From Bacteroidales bacterium (GTDB taxonomy: Bacteria; Bacteroidota; Bacteroidia; Bacteroidales; UBA932): 48,454 nt of DNA. Positions within the stretch are counted from its first letter, which is position 1. Each line of letters opens with the position of its first letter. The notes beneath the pieces were generated by a model, which worked only from the letters and a program-made list of their open reading frames with translations, had not been told where the DNA came from and searched no databases. The stretch is taken from positions 1 to 48,454 of the forward strand of contig JAGAKH010000087.1 in NCBI GenBank assembly GCA_017625725.1. The letters are read 5' to 3'. This document shows positions 25,813-34,547 of this stretch, piece by piece. The translations under genes and the position numbers were made by a program.

Positions 25813-28317
25813 TTATTCACTTATTTCTTCCGTTGACTCTTGAGTATTGTCATCCTCATTTTTGCTGACTGCAGATACTGCAGCAATTGAATCACCATCC
25901 TTGATATTGATAAGACGTACACCCTGGGTTGCACGACCTGCAATCCTGATGTCTGACATCTCCATTCTGATGGTGAGACCTGAGCGGTTGATTATCATCA
26001 GATCATTTTCATCGGTTACGTTCTTCATCGCCACAAGACTTCCCGTCTTTTCTGTGATATTCAGAGTCTTTACTCCCTTTCCACCACGGTTGGTCTTACG
26101 ATATTCATCAAACTCGGAACGCTTGCCATATCCATGCTCACTGACAACGAGAATACTATGTGCAGAAGCATCTTCTGCAGAAGGATCATAGGTTATCATT
26201 CCGATTACCTCATCATCTTCATCAATATTTATGCCACGTACTCCGGAAGCGGTTCTTCCCAATGCTCTCGCATCATTCTCATCAAAGCGGCAACAACGTC
26301 CCTTGCGTCCTGCGAGCAGGATTTCGCTATGGCCGTTTGTGAGTACTGCATCCAGAAGTTCATCGCCGTCACGAACAGTTATGGCAATCACACCGTTTGC
26401 ACGAGGGCGTGAATATGCCTCAAGAGACGTCTTCTTGATGATTCCCTTCTTGGTACCGAGAACGATGTAATTATTGTTCACGTACTCCTCGTCCTTGAGA
26501 TTACGCACATTGAGATAAGTCTTCACCTTATCGTCCGGTTCGATGTTGATCACATTCTGGATCGCACGTCCCTTCGATGCACGCGATCCTTCAGGGATTT
26601 CATAGACCTTAAGCCAGTAACAACGTCCGTTCTGCGTGAAAAGGAGCATCGTACTGTGCATGTTTGCTACATATATATGCTCGATGAAGTCTTCGTCACG
26701 TGTCGCGCTTCCCTTCATTCCTACACCACCCCTGTTCTGAGTCCTGTACTCTGTAAGTGATGTCCTCTTGATGTATCCCAGATGCGAGATCGTAATCACT
26801 ACATCCTCATCCGCATAGAAGTCTTCCGGATTGAATTCTTCTGCAGAAAGCGCGATTTCAGTCCTTCTTGCGTCACCGTACTTTTCCTTCATCTCCATGG
26901 TCTCATCCTTGATGATACCGAACTGAAGTGCCTCATTGGCAAGAATATCCTCGCAATAATGAACAAACTTCATCAGTTCATCATACTCGCTCTGAAGCTT
27001 CTCCCTTTCCAGACCTGTAAGCTGGCGGAGTCTCATCTCCACGATGGCACTAGCCTGTACCTCTGAGAATCCGAACGTCGCAATGAGTTCATTCTTGGCA
27101 TCCTCTACACTCTTTGATGAACGGATGATATTGATTATCTGGTCAATCACATCAAGAGCCTTCAAGAGTCCCTCAAGGATGTGAGCCCTCTTGCGTGCCT
27201 TTTCAAGATCGAACCTTGTCCTACGGAGGACAACTTCATGTCTGTGTCTTACGAAATACTTGATGAGATCCTTGAGATTCAAGGTACGAGGACGTCCGTT
27301 TACCAGAGCCACGTTGTTCACAGAGAAACTTGACTGGAGAGGAGTGTACTTGAACAATGTGTTCAGAACCACGTTTGAGTTAGCATCCTTCTTGAGACGG
27401 ATGACGACGCGGACACCCTCCATGGTAGTCTCGTCATTGATATATGCGATACCTTCGATCTTCTTGCTCTCTACAAGTTCAGCGATCTTCTCGATCATCT
27501 CCCTCTTGTTGACCATGTATGGGATCTCGGTCACTACTATCGTCTCCCTTCCTGAATCACTGACCTCGATTTCAGTCTTCGATCTGATTACGATGCGGCC
27601 TCGTCCTGTCTCAAAAGCATCCTTTATGCCCTGACGTCCCTGGATTATACCTCCTGTAGGGAAATCCGGTCCTTTGACATAATGCATGAGCTCCTCGACG
27701 GTGATCTCAGGATTGTCGATATATGCACAGATCGCGTCACAACACTCTGAAAGGTTGTGAGGTGCCATATTTGTCGCCATTCCGACTGCAATACCTGAAG
27801 AACCGTTCAAAAGAAGAAGCGGCAGCTTCGTTGGAAGTACTGTAGGTTCCTGAAGCGAGTCGTCGAAGTTGTTCTGAAAATCAACGGTATCCTTTTCAAG
27901 GTCAGCAAGCACCTCGTCAGAAAGTTTTGAAAGCTTAGCCTCCGTATATCGCATCGCAGCCACCGGGTCACCGTCCATTGAACCGAAGTTACCCTGTCCG
28001 AAGACAAGAGGATACCTAAGGCTCCAGTTCTGTGCCATTCTGGCCATCGCATCATAGACACTTAAATCACCATGAGGATGATACTTACCCAAGACCTCAC
28101 CGACTATACGGGCTGACTTCTTTGTCTGGCTGGACCATGTCAGTCCGAGTCCCTCCATGCCGAACAGCACTCTCCTATGCACAGGCTTCATTCCGTCACG
28201 CACGTCAGGAAGTGCTCTTGACACGATTACAGACATCGAGTAATCTATGTAGGCACTCCTCATCTGCTGATCGATATTGACCTGCTCAATCCTACCTGTT
28301 TTTACCTCATTTTCCAT
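25813..28317 (-). CDS. gyrA: DNA gyrase subunit A
   Basis: GyrA forms the DNA-cleaving subunit of gyrase. The 834-residue protein has the winged-helix/tower region with the catalytic tyrosine in [13 protein letters not shown], and a C-terminal beta-pinwheel carrying the GyrA-box-like [10 protein letters not shown], which supports GyrA over ParC. The start is the ATG at 28317 (MENEVKTGR), since the -7 element lies between it and the longer possible start. Residue 85, in the [10 protein letters not shown] loop, is Leu (codon 28063-28065). This position matches E. coli Ser83, where leucine gives quinolone resistance. A TPR gene follows. Confidence 0.95.
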   Translation of the reverse strand: MENEVKTGRIEQVNIDQQMRSAYIDYSMSVIVSRALPDVRDGMKPVHRRVLFGMEGLGLTWSSQTKKSARIVGEVLGKYHPHGDLSVYDAMARMAQNWSLRYPLVFGQGNFGSMDGDPVAAMRYTEAKLSKLSDEVLADLEKDTVDFQNNFDDSLQEPTVLPTKLPLLLLNGSSGIAVGMATNMAPHNLSECCDAICAYIDNPEITVEELMHYVKGPDFPTGGIIQGRQGIKDAFETGRGRIVIRSKTEIEVSDSGRETIVVTEIPYMVNKREMIEKIAELVESKKIEGIAYINDETTMEGVRVVIRLKKDANSNVVLNTLFKYTPLQSSFSVNNVALVNGRPRTLNLKDLIKYFVRHRHEVVLRRTRFDLEKARKRAHILEGLLKALDVIDQIINIIRSSKSVEDAKNELIATFGFSEVQASAIVEMRLRQLTGLEREKLQSEYDELMKFVHYCEDILANEALQFGIIKDETMEMKEKYGDARRTEIALSAEEFNPEDFYADEDVVITISHLGYIKRTSLTEYRTQNRGGVGMKGSATRDEDFIEHIYVANMHSTMLLFTQNGRCYWLKVYEIPEGSRASKGRAIQNVINIEPDDKVKTYLNVRNLKDEEYVNNNYIVLGTKKGIIKKTSLEAYSRPRANGVIAITVRDGDELLDAVLTNGHSEILLAGRKGRCCRFDENDARALGRTASGVRGINIDEDDEVIGMITYDPSAEDASAHSILVVSEHGYGKRSEFDEYRKTNRGGKGVKTLNITEKTGSLVAMKNVTDENDLMIINRSGLTIRMEMSDIRIAGRATQGVRLINIKDGDSIAAVSAVSKNEDDNTQESTEEISE

Positions 28318-28351
28318 ATATGATAAATACTTTTGTCCTTTAATACATATC

Positions 28352-28383
28352 TTGGCAAAGTTACAAAAAAAATAGTAATTTTG
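28352..28383 (+). promoter_or_regulatory. Promoter of the Clp ATPase gene
   Basis: TTG (28352-28354), 21 bases, then TAATTTTG (28376-28383). The predicted transcript starts just before the ATG at 28404, which rules out the longer reading frame starting at GTG 28383. It overlaps the divergent gyrA promoter. Confidence 0.65.
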
Positions 28384-28388
28384 TGCAA
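28356..28388 (-). promoter_or_regulatory. Promoter of gyrA
   Basis: On the minus strand a TTG (complement of 28386-28388) precedes TAACTTTG (complement of 28356-28363) by 22 bases. The -7 element is a perfect match and the spacing slightly long. It lies 38 bases upstream of the gyrA ATG. Confidence 0.6.
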
Positions 28389-28403
28389 TCAATATTGACA
28401 AAT

Positions 28404-30734
28404 ATGGAAATCAGCATATCAGACGAACTCAACTCCATCATCAACTATTCCCGTGAAGAAGCGATGAGGACCGGAAGCTACGGAATTGCCCCGGACCACC
28501 TCTTTCTAGGCATCATCAGGCATAGGGAAAACAGTGCCGCGGACTCGCTCATCGGCACCGGCGTAGACATTGAGGAGATGAAGCAGTTCATTGACAGCCA
28601 CATATTCACCAATGAGCACGTGCCATACTCTGAAATTGAGAATGTAACATTTTCGAGGGGTGCACAGAATGTGCTGAGCTTCACGATTCTGGAGGCGACA
28701 AGACTGAAAAGCAGACAAGCATCGTCACAGCATCTGATTCTTGCCTTATGCCGTGCAGGAGGCTCATACGGAAGCACTTATCTGAAAGACAACGGGGTGG
28801 ATTACGGAAGACTGTACAGATGGCTCGACAGCAATTCGATGCTTGACAAGGCCGAGGAAGATGAAGTCATGAAAGAAGAGGAGCCCCCGAAGATACGCAT
28901 CAGGGCTGTCAAGGAAGGCGAAGAACAGGAAGAATCAAAGCTGTCCCCCCTTGAAGAGTTCGGTTATGACATCACCCAGGCGGCAAGGGACGGGAAGCTT
29001 GATCCCCTCGTCGGAAGAGAGGATGAGATTCATAGGGTGATCCAGATTCTCGGCAGAAGGAAGAAGAACAACCCCATGCTCGTGGGTGACCCGGGAGTCG
29101 GGAAATCTGCAATCGTAGAAGGGATAGCCCTGAAGATAGCTGCCGGCAATATTCCTCCGGTACTTTCAGGCAAGAGACTCATTTCGCTTGACCTGGGAGC
29201 TATCATTGCCGGGACAAAATATCGTGGAGACTTTGAAAAAAGACTAAAATCAATAATAAACGAAGTCGCCGCCAATCCAGACGTGATCCTATTCATCGAC
29301 GAATTCCACACAATTGTCGGAGCCGGAGGTGCATCGGGAAGTCTTGATGCTGCCAACATGCTCAAGCCAGCCCTCGCAAGAGGTGAGATCCAGTGCATCG
29401 GAGCTACGACAATAGACGAATTCAGAAAAATTGTCGAGAAAGACGGGGCCCTTGACCGCAGATTTCAGAAGATCACTGTAGAGCATACCGACATCCCGCA
29501 CACAATTTCGATTCTTAATAAGCTCAAGGACAATTACGAAAGCTACCATAACGTTGAGTTTTCCGAAGAATCTCTTGAAGCTTGCGTAAGGATGTCCGAA
29601 AGATATATCACAGACAGATGTCTGCCTGATAAGGCAATTGACGTAATGGACGAAACCGGTTCTATGGTACGTCTGAAGAATCCTTCGAGAAAAGCCGTCG
29701 TAAGTGCGGAAGATGTCGCTTCTGTAATCTCTGTAATGACAGGTATCCCTTCAGGAAGGATAGCGGAAAGCGAAGGTGGAAGACTGATCAGGATGAGCGA
29801 AAGGTTGAGAAAGAAGATTATCGGACAGGATGATGCCATTGACAAAGTCGTAAAGGCGATACAGAGAAACCGCGTAGGTATCAAGGATCCCGGCAAGCCT
29901 ATCGGCACCTTCCTTTTCTTCGGTCCTACAGGAGTAGGAAAGACACATCTGGCAAAGGCCCTTGCAGACTATCTCTTTGATTCAGAAGAAAATCTTATCC
30001 GTCTGGATATGAGTGAATACATGGAGAAGTTCAATCTCTCAAGGCTTATAGGAGCTCCTCCGGGATATGTAGGATTTGAAGAAGGCGGACAACTTAGTGA
30101 ACGTGTCAGAAGAAAGCCTTACAGCGTAGTTCTCCTTGATGAAATCGAAAAGGCTCATCCGGACATATTCAACATCCTGCTGCAGATTCTGGACGAAGGA
30201 AGACTCACCGACAGCAACGGCAGAACCATAAGCTTCAAGAATACGATAGTCATAATGACATCGAATGTGGGCAGCCGCGAACTGGATGAATATGGCAAAG
30301 GCATAGGATTCAGCTCATCCGGAACAAATACACGTAACAACAGAAAGGTCATTCTGGAAAAGGCTGTCAAGAAAGCTTTTCCACCTGAATTCATAAACAG
30401 AGTCGATGAGCAGGTCTTCTTCAATCATCTTGAAAAGGATGATATCGGAAAGATCATCGACATCGAACTGAAAGGTCTGAGGCAGAGAGTCAAGGAAGCC
30501 GGTTTCGAACTCCACGTCACCAATGCGGCAAAACGCTTCGTCTCAGATGCCGGATATGGCCCAAGCTATGGTGCCAGACCTTTGAAAAGGGCAATACAGA
30601 AATATATCGAGGATCCTGTATCCGAACACATCATCGCGGACAGGATGTTTGGCGAAGGATCGCATAATCATGGCTTGAGACTACGCGTAAGCCTCACCAA
30701 AGACAAGGAAAACACTATTGTGGAGTGGGCTTAA
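28404..30734 (+). CDS. Clp ATPase subunit, ClpA-type architecture without M domain
   Basis: This 776-residue AAA+ unfoldase has a Clp N-domain with two repeats (about 1-145), a first ATPase module with Walker A GDPGVGKS at 228-235, and a second with GPTGVGKT at 507-514. The interval between the two Walker A motifs is 279 residues, as in ClpA, and [17 protein letters not shown] joins the modules directly, so the coiled-coil M domain of ClpC and ClpB is absent. An IGF tripeptide at 634-636 is the likely ClpP-docking loop. It would feed proteins to ClpP. The start is the ATG 21 bases after the -7 element. Confidence 0.9.
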   Translation: MEISISDELNSIINYSREEAMRTGSYGIAPDHLFLGIIRHRENSAADSLIGTGVDIEEMKQFIDSHIFTNEHVPYSEIENVTFSRGAQNVLSFTILEATRLKSRQASSQHLILALCRAGGSYGSTYLKDNGVDYGRLYRWLDSNSMLDKAEEDEVMKEEEPPKIRIRAVKEGEEQEESKLSPLEEFGYDITQAARDGKLDPLVGREDEIHRVIQILGRRKKNNPMLVGDPGVGKSAIVEGIALKIAAGNIPPVLSGKRLISLDLGAIIAGTKYRGDFEKRLKSIINEVAANPDVILFIDEFHTIVGAGGASGSLDAANMLKPALARGEIQCIGATTIDEFRKIVEKDGALDRRFQKITVEHTDIPHTISILNKLKDNYESYHNVEFSEESLEACVRMSERYITDRCLPDKAIDVMDETGSMVRLKNPSRKAVVSAEDVASVISVMTGIPSGRIAESEGGRLIRMSERLRKKIIGQDDAIDKVVKAIQRNRVGIKDPGKPIGTFLFFGPTGVGKTHLAKALADYLFDSEENLIRLDMSEYMEKFNLSRLIGAPPGYVGFEEGGQLSERVRRKPYSVVLLDEIEKAHPDIFNILLQILDEGRLTDSNGRTISFKNTIVIMTSNVGSRELDEYGKGIGFSSSGTNTRNNRKVILEKAVKKAFPPEFINRVDEQVFFNHLEKDDIGKIIDIELKGLRQRVKEAGFELHVTNAAKRFVSDAGYGPSYGARPLKRAIQKYIEDPVSEHIIADRMFGEGSHNHGLRLRVSLTKDKENTIVEWA

Positions 30735-30874
30735 AGCAGATTGACCTCCTTGATCACAAGGTCCATATCGTTTACAATATCCATAAAAGCCGAGTAGGAT
30801 GAGTCTGATGCGAACATTGTTCTGATGTCTGTTGTCATTACGTCTGTATTCATAACTTTGATTATTTGGTTCAT
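30731..30874 (-). CDS. Small hypothetical protein (47 residues)
   Basis: This short reading frame starts at ATG 30874 (MNQIIKVMNTDVMTT) and ends with a TAA that overlaps the end of the convergent Clp gene by four bases. The peptide is Met/Asp-rich and has no membrane segment or motif I recognise. Its support comes from a promoter with exact 19-base spacing at 30889-30918, which would place the transcript start about 8 bases before the ATG. It is not a shadow of another gene, because it lies outside the Clp and transporter frames. It could still be a chance frame in the Clp 3' region or a regulatory RNA. Confidence 0.4.
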   Translation of the reverse strand: MNQIIKVMNTDVMTTDIRTMFASDSSYSAFMDIVNDMDLVIKEVNLL

Positions 30875-30888
30875 CTTTATTTCTGACA

Positions 30889-30918
30889 CAAAAGTATAGC
30901 AGCAATGTGCCATTTCAA
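30889..30918 (-). promoter_or_regulatory. Near-consensus promoter facing the Clp gene
   Basis: On the minus strand TTG (complement of 30916-30918), 19 bases, then TACTTTTG (complement of 30889-30896) match the Bacteroidetes consensus. It drives towards the 47-residue frame. The dyad at 30901-30929 covers its spacer and -33 element. Confidence 0.6.
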
Positions 30919-30929
30919 GGCACATTGCT
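30901..30929. terminator. Hairpin: Clp gene terminator or operator of the small ORF
   Basis: AGCAATGTGCC (30901-30911) pairs with GGCACATTGCT (30919-30929) around a 7-base loop, followed on the plus strand by a run of six T (30929-30934). That is a textbook terminator for the Clp transcript, about 165 bases after its stop. The same dyad lies across the minus-strand promoter, so it might also be a protein-binding site. Confidence 0.75.
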
Positions 30930-30971
30930 TTTTTGTTGCGGAAAATTTTCAATTTATCGTACAAAAAGTCA

Positions 30972-30979
30972 TAACTTTG
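30972..30979 (+). promoter_or_regulatory. Candidate -7 element of the AI-2E-family transporter gene
   Basis: TAACTTTG matches TAnnTTTG and lies 21 bases before the ATG at 31001. A TTTC at 30947-30950, 21 bases upstream, is the best -33 candidate. Confidence 0.5.
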
Positions 30980-31000
30980 AATGACACAGATACACACACA

Positions 31001-32170
31001 ATGGAAAACAGGACAAACTACTCAGACAAACTGGCAAAATATGTCATAATCGCATCCTGCATAGGAATAATAGGAGCACTCTGCTGGTACTTCAGCAGTG
31101 TCATAGTGTATGTGCTCGCAGCTGTAGTTGTCTCATTGATTGCTAAACCGGTCATGGGCATACTTAGGAAAATCAAGATCAAAGGAAGGAAATTTCCAGA
31201 TTGGCTGCTTGCGGCAATCTGTCTCATCACCGTCCTGGGTTTCCTTATCAGCGTCGTAACGATGATCGTTCCTATAGTCAACAGCATAATAAAGGGTATC
31301 TCCATAGGCAGCATCGAAAATGCGGCAAGGCATATTGCCCTCCCTCTATCGGAATTCAACGGATTCCTTATCAGTGCGTTCCCTAATCTGGGAGAAGGCT
31401 TCAGAATCGAGACGGCACTCATGAATGAACTGCAAAAACTGTTTGATGTGTCCGCATTCTCCTCATTTATAGGGTCAGCGGCCTCGTTCATAACCGACCT
31501 CGGTATCGCCATGTTCTCGATTGTCTTCATAAGCTACTTCTTCATCAAGGACGACGGCCTGTTTACAGAAATCATCACCGCCCTGGTTCCCGACAGGCAT
31601 GAGAAAAACGCAAGAGAAGCCATAAGCGACATAGGTCACCTTCTGTCCAGATACTTTATCGGCGTTATGGTTGAGGTCACAGGTGTAGCACTGATCAACT
31701 TCATCGGACTTTGGGCAATTGCAAGACTGAGCGTCGATGCATCACTTGCCATAGCATTCCTGACAGGTCTTCTGAACATAATTCCATACGTAGGACCTTT
31801 GGTGGGAGGAGTTCTCGGCACTATCCTGGGGCTTATAATCAAGTACAGCAGTGCCGTACCAGTAGGTCTGGACGTAAGTTTCCTGACGTTCACGATAATT
31901 CTTATAGCTATCTTCTGTTTCACGCAGCTCATCGACAATTTCCTATATCAGCCTGTAATCTATTCTACGAGCATCAAGGCGAAACCTCTGGAAATCTTCA
32001 TCGTGCTGCTTATAGTAGGGCATATCGGAGGGCCTCTGTCGATGATTGTAGCAATCCCATGCTACACAGTGGTCAGAGTCATAGCCTTCAGATTCTTCAG
32101 GCATATAAAGGCGATCGACAGGCTCATACCTGAGGACAGGTTCATCAAAAACGAAAACAAAACCAAATAA
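31001..32170 (+). CDS. AI-2E family transporter
   Basis: The 389-residue inner-membrane protein has about eight hydrophobic helices and the family-typical C-terminal half, with VEVTGVALINFIGLWAIA, FLTGLLNIIPYVGPLVGG and DNFLYQPVIYS. Members of this family export autoinducer-2 or exchange sodium and protons; substrate cannot be assigned here. ATG 31001 is preferred to the upstream start at 30905, since the -7 element at 30972-30979 would otherwise lie inside the gene. An esterase gene starts 2 bases after the stop codon, so the two are co-transcribed. Confidence 0.87.
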   Translation: MENRTNYSDKLAKYVIIASCIGIIGALCWYFSSVIVYVLAAVVVSLIAKPVMGILRKIKIKGRKFPDWLLAAICLITVLGFLISVVTMIVPIVNSIIKGISIGSIENAARHIALPLSEFNGFLISAFPNLGEGFRIETALMNELQKLFDVSAFSSFIGSAASFITDLGIAMFSIVFISYFFIKDDGLFTEIITALVPDRHEKNAREAISDIGHLLSRYFIGVMVEVTGVALINFIGLWAIARLSVDASLAIAFLTGLLNIIPYVGPLVGGVLGTILGLIIKYSSAVPVGLDVSFLTFTIILIAIFCFTQLIDNFLYQPVIYSTSIKAKPLEIFIVLLIVGHIGGPLSMIVAIPCYTVVRVIAFRFFRHIKAIDRLIPEDRFIKNENKTK

Positions 32171-32172
32171 TT

Positions 32173-33123
32173 ATGAGAAGGATATTGATCATTACAGCAA
32201 GCATTCTTGCTCTTCTATGCTGCAAGGAAGCATCAGCACAGGAAAACCATCTTGAACCAGATGGAACTTACCTTTTTGTAAAAAGGGACACATGCGACCT
32301 GTTTCTGGATATCTACCACCCGGCAAAAGGCAGTAAGACAGTTATTGACGGCAAGAAAAAGCCGACTGTACTGTTCATGTTCGGTGGAGGATTCATCCGA
32401 GGCGAAAGAAATGACAAAGGATATAACAAATGGTTCAGGATGCTCACTGAAAACGGCTATCAGGTCATATCCATCGACTATCGCCTCGGCCTGAAAGGAT
32501 CCGACAAAGTAGGTATAGCCCAGGTCAATGTGCTTGACAAGGCAATACACATGGCCGTAGAAGACCTTTTCAGTGCTACCGCATTCATTGCAGAGAACGC
32601 AGATCAGCTGAAGGTAGACCCCTCGAACATAGTAATAAGCGGCTCATCGGCAGGTGCGATTACAGTAATGCAGGCTGAATACGAGATATGCAACAGGACA
32701 TCGTGGACTTCCACTCTACCTGAAGGTTTCAGATATGCTGGTGTGATGTCGTTCTCCGGAGCCATACTCTCAAGAAACGGTAAGGTAAAGTACGGACTTG
32801 ACCCTTGCCCTACCCTGATGCTTCACGGAACTGCAGACGAGCTTGTGCCATATGAACAGATCGCCTTCTTCAATCTTGGTTTCTTCGGAGGCGGCAAGCT
32901 TATCGAGAGATTCAAGAAATTCGGTCTCAACTACAATATGTACCATTTCATAGATTACGGCCACGAAATAGCAGCATCGATGGAAACGACATTCGACCTC
33001 CAGACAACATTCCTGGAGACAAATGTCATGCAGGGCAAGAAGCGTCTTATCGAAGCATGGGTATCAGACCCTGACGTATATAAAGGCGGCGGTCCGCAGT
33101 CCAGAAAGGATCTTTACAATTAA
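32173..33123 (+). CDS. Secreted alpha/beta hydrolase (esterase/lipase-like)
   Basis: The 316-residue protein has a signal peptide (about 1-22, ending ASA) and an alpha/beta hydrolase fold of the carboxylesterase type. The oxyanion loop reads MFGGGF near residue 69 and the nucleophile is Ser159 in GSSAG. An Asp in HGTADELVP and a His in DYGHE complete a plausible triad. LLCC near residue 14 is not a proper lipobox. It is tightly coupled to the AI-2E-family transporter gene and converges on the phosphorylase gene, whose stop is 3 bases away. Substrate is unknown. Confidence 0.78.
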   Translation: MRRILIITASILALLCCKEASAQENHLEPDGTYLFVKRDTCDLFLDIYHPAKGSKTVIDGKKKPTVLFMFGGGFIRGERNDKGYNKWFRMLTENGYQVISIDYRLGLKGSDKVGIAQVNVLDKAIHMAVEDLFSATAFIAENADQLKVDPSNIVISGSSAGAITVMQAEYEICNRTSWTSTLPEGFRYAGVMSFSGAILSRNGKVKYGLDPCPTLMLHGTADELVPYEQIAFFNLGFFGGGKLIERFKKFGLNYNMYHFIDYGHEIAASMETTFDLQTTFLETNVMQGKKRLIEAWVSDPDVYKGGGPQSRKDLYN

Positions 33124-33126
33124 GAA

Positions 33127-33996
33127 TTACTCGGCAAGCTTGTCGAGACACAACTCGATAAGCTTGCGTACCTGAGGCTTATAATCCGGATTTGATGCCT
33201 TATGATGACGGTGTGCTATGATGCAGCACACCGTTCCTGCATTATGACCCAGGTGGGCTGCAATTCCGGCAATAGCAGATCCTTCCATCTCAAAATTGGT
33301 GACCTTTTCTTCTCCAAAACGGAAACTCTCGAACGTATCAAGCATGTCAGGCATTGCCAGAGGCATCCTGAGCACCCTGCCTTGAGGGCCATAGAAACCG
33401 GAAGCCGCTATTGTCATACCCTTGTATGTGCAGTCCTTGAACTTTTCTATCATTTTATCCCCTGCCTTGACAAAATACGGATCAGGCAGATGGGAGTTCC
33501 ATCCTGTGTGTTTCTTGAATGCCTCTTCAATTTCCGGCATTGCAATCCTGTCTCTATCGGCATACCAGTTTAGAAGACCGTCACATCCGACTGAAATATG
33601 CGAAAAGACAAAGGCACCCAGAGGGATTTCCGGCTGGATAGCCCCGGAAGTTCCTATACGGAGAATATTGAGAGAACGATGTTCCGGCTTGACCTCACGT
33701 GTCTGAAAATCAACATTGGCAAGAGCATCCAGCTCATTCATGACTATATCGATATTGTCTGTACCGATTCCGGTGGAAAGGGCTGTCATCCTGACTCCCT
33801 TGTACTTTCCTGTCACAGAAACGAACTCACGGGACTGATGGCGGAATTCCTTTTCCTCAAAATACTCGGCTATCATGTCCACCCTTCCCGGGTCTCCCAC
33901 AAGAATTACATTGTCAGCCAGTTCTTCGGGACGAAGATGAAGATGGAATACAGATCCATCGCCATTGATGATAAGTTCAGATTCAGCTATTCTCAT
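33127..33996 (-). CDS. Nucleoside phosphorylase (uridine phosphorylase-like)
   Basis: The 289-residue enzyme belongs to the PNP/UDP phosphorylase family, which splits nucleosides with phosphate for salvage. Visible features are the phosphate-binding VGDPGRVDMIAEYF near residue 32, the ALSTGIGTDNIDIVMNEL segment, RIGTSGAIQ, and the ribose-contacting FEMEGSAIAGIA near residue 238. The motif order fits uridine phosphorylase better than purine phosphorylase, but specificity is not proven. It is monocistronic, with a -7 element (TATATTTG, minus strand) at 34043-34050. Confidence 0.85.
   Translation of the reverse strand: MRIAESELIINGDGSVFHLHLRPEELADNVILVGDPGRVDMIAEYFEEKEFRHQSREFVSVTGKYKGVRMTALSTGIGTDNIDIVMNELDALANVDFQTREVKPEHRSLNILRIGTSGAIQPEIPLGAFVFSHISVGCDGLLNWYADRDRIAMPEIEEAFKKHTGWNSHLPDPYFVKAGDKMIEKFKDCTYKGMTIAASGFYGPQGRVLRMPLAMPDMLDTFESFRFGEEKVTNFEMEGSAIAGIAAHLGHNAGTVCCIIAHRHHKASNPDYKPQVRKLIELCLDKLAE
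33134..33167. terminator. Hairpin at the convergent end of the esterase and phosphorylase genes
   Basis: GCAAGCTTGTCGAG (33134-33147) pairs with CTCGATAAGCTTGC (33154-33167) with one mismatch around a 6-base loop. It lies 11 bases past the esterase stop, inside the last codons of the phosphorylase gene. There is no T run, so its efficiency as a terminator is uncertain. In part it reflects the encoded repeat KLIEL/LDKLAE. Confidence 0.45.
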
Positions 33997-34042
33997 AATT
34001 CATAACGTTTATGGATACAGACTATCCCATTCAATAATCGTT

Positions 34043-34050
34043 CAAATATA
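34043..34050 (-). promoter_or_regulatory. Candidate -7 element of the nucleoside phosphorylase gene
   Basis: The minus strand reads TATATTTG, matching TAnnTTTG, 46 bases upstream of the ATG at 33996. No good -33 element is seen. The divergent DUF4293 gene has its own -7 element 22 bases away. Confidence 0.45.
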
Positions 34051-34071
34051 GTTTTTTCATTCGAAAATACC

Positions 34072-34079
34072 TATTTTTG
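34072..34079 (+). promoter_or_regulatory. Candidate -7 element of the DUF4293 gene
   Basis: TATTTTTG matches TAnnTTTG and lies 24 bases before the ATG at 34104. No clear -33 element is visible. Confidence 0.45.
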
Positions 34080-34103
34080 TCCGACTCAAAAACTTGAATT
34101 ATC

Positions 34104-34547
34104 ATGTGGCAAAGGATACAGACACTTTTTCTTATGATTGCAACCGGACTTGTCGGTTCAATGCTCTTCTGCAGATTTGCAACCATCATAGGTCCTGACG
34201 GTTCCCAAGCGATCATCTCTTACCATGAAAAGATGCCATATCTCACAATGCTTATCATGATGACAACCGCACAGGTTGCAGCAACGGCAAGCTTCAAGTC
34301 ATTGTTCCTGCAGGCAAGAGTCTGCGTCATTGCCGGATTACTGGCCATCGGATTCCAGATATGGCTTGCAATTGACTTCATCGCCAACAGAGAATCAATG
34401 ATCTTTTCAATCACAGCCCTGTTCCCGATGGCGGCTGCATTCCTCGACTTCATCTCTGCAAAAAGATCCATGGTCGACGAAATGACCGTCCAGGCAGTGA
34501 AAAGTGCCAGAAAGGCCAGAAAGAAGAAAAACGTCAGAGCTTCCTGA
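34104..34547 (+). CDS. DUF4293 family membrane protein
   Basis: This 147-residue protein starts MWQRIQTLFL, typical of the Bacteroidetes DUF4293 family, and has four hydrophobic segments (about 8-28, 45-65, 70-92 and 98-118). A basic tail follows, with KSARKARKKKNVRAS. Function is unknown. Its 3' end overlaps the convergent fabF gene by 14 bases. Confidence 0.8.
   Translation: MWQRIQTLFLMIATGLVGSMLFCRFATIIGPDGSQAIISYHEKMPYLTMLIMMTTAQVAATASFKSLFLQARVCVIAGLLAIGFQIWLAIDFIANRESMIFSITALFPMAAAFLDFISAKRSMVDEMTVQAVKSARKARKKKNVRAS

Noticed and set aside
30842-30864. Second possible promoter (TTG-N18-TAACTTTG) for the transporter, plus strand
   Set aside because: It lies upstream of the strong hairpin at 30901-30929, which would stop its transcript before the gene.
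30905-31000. N-terminal extension of the AI-2E-family transporter
   Set aside because: The extension contains the -7 element at 30972-30979 and part of a terminator hairpin, so it is most likely untranslated.
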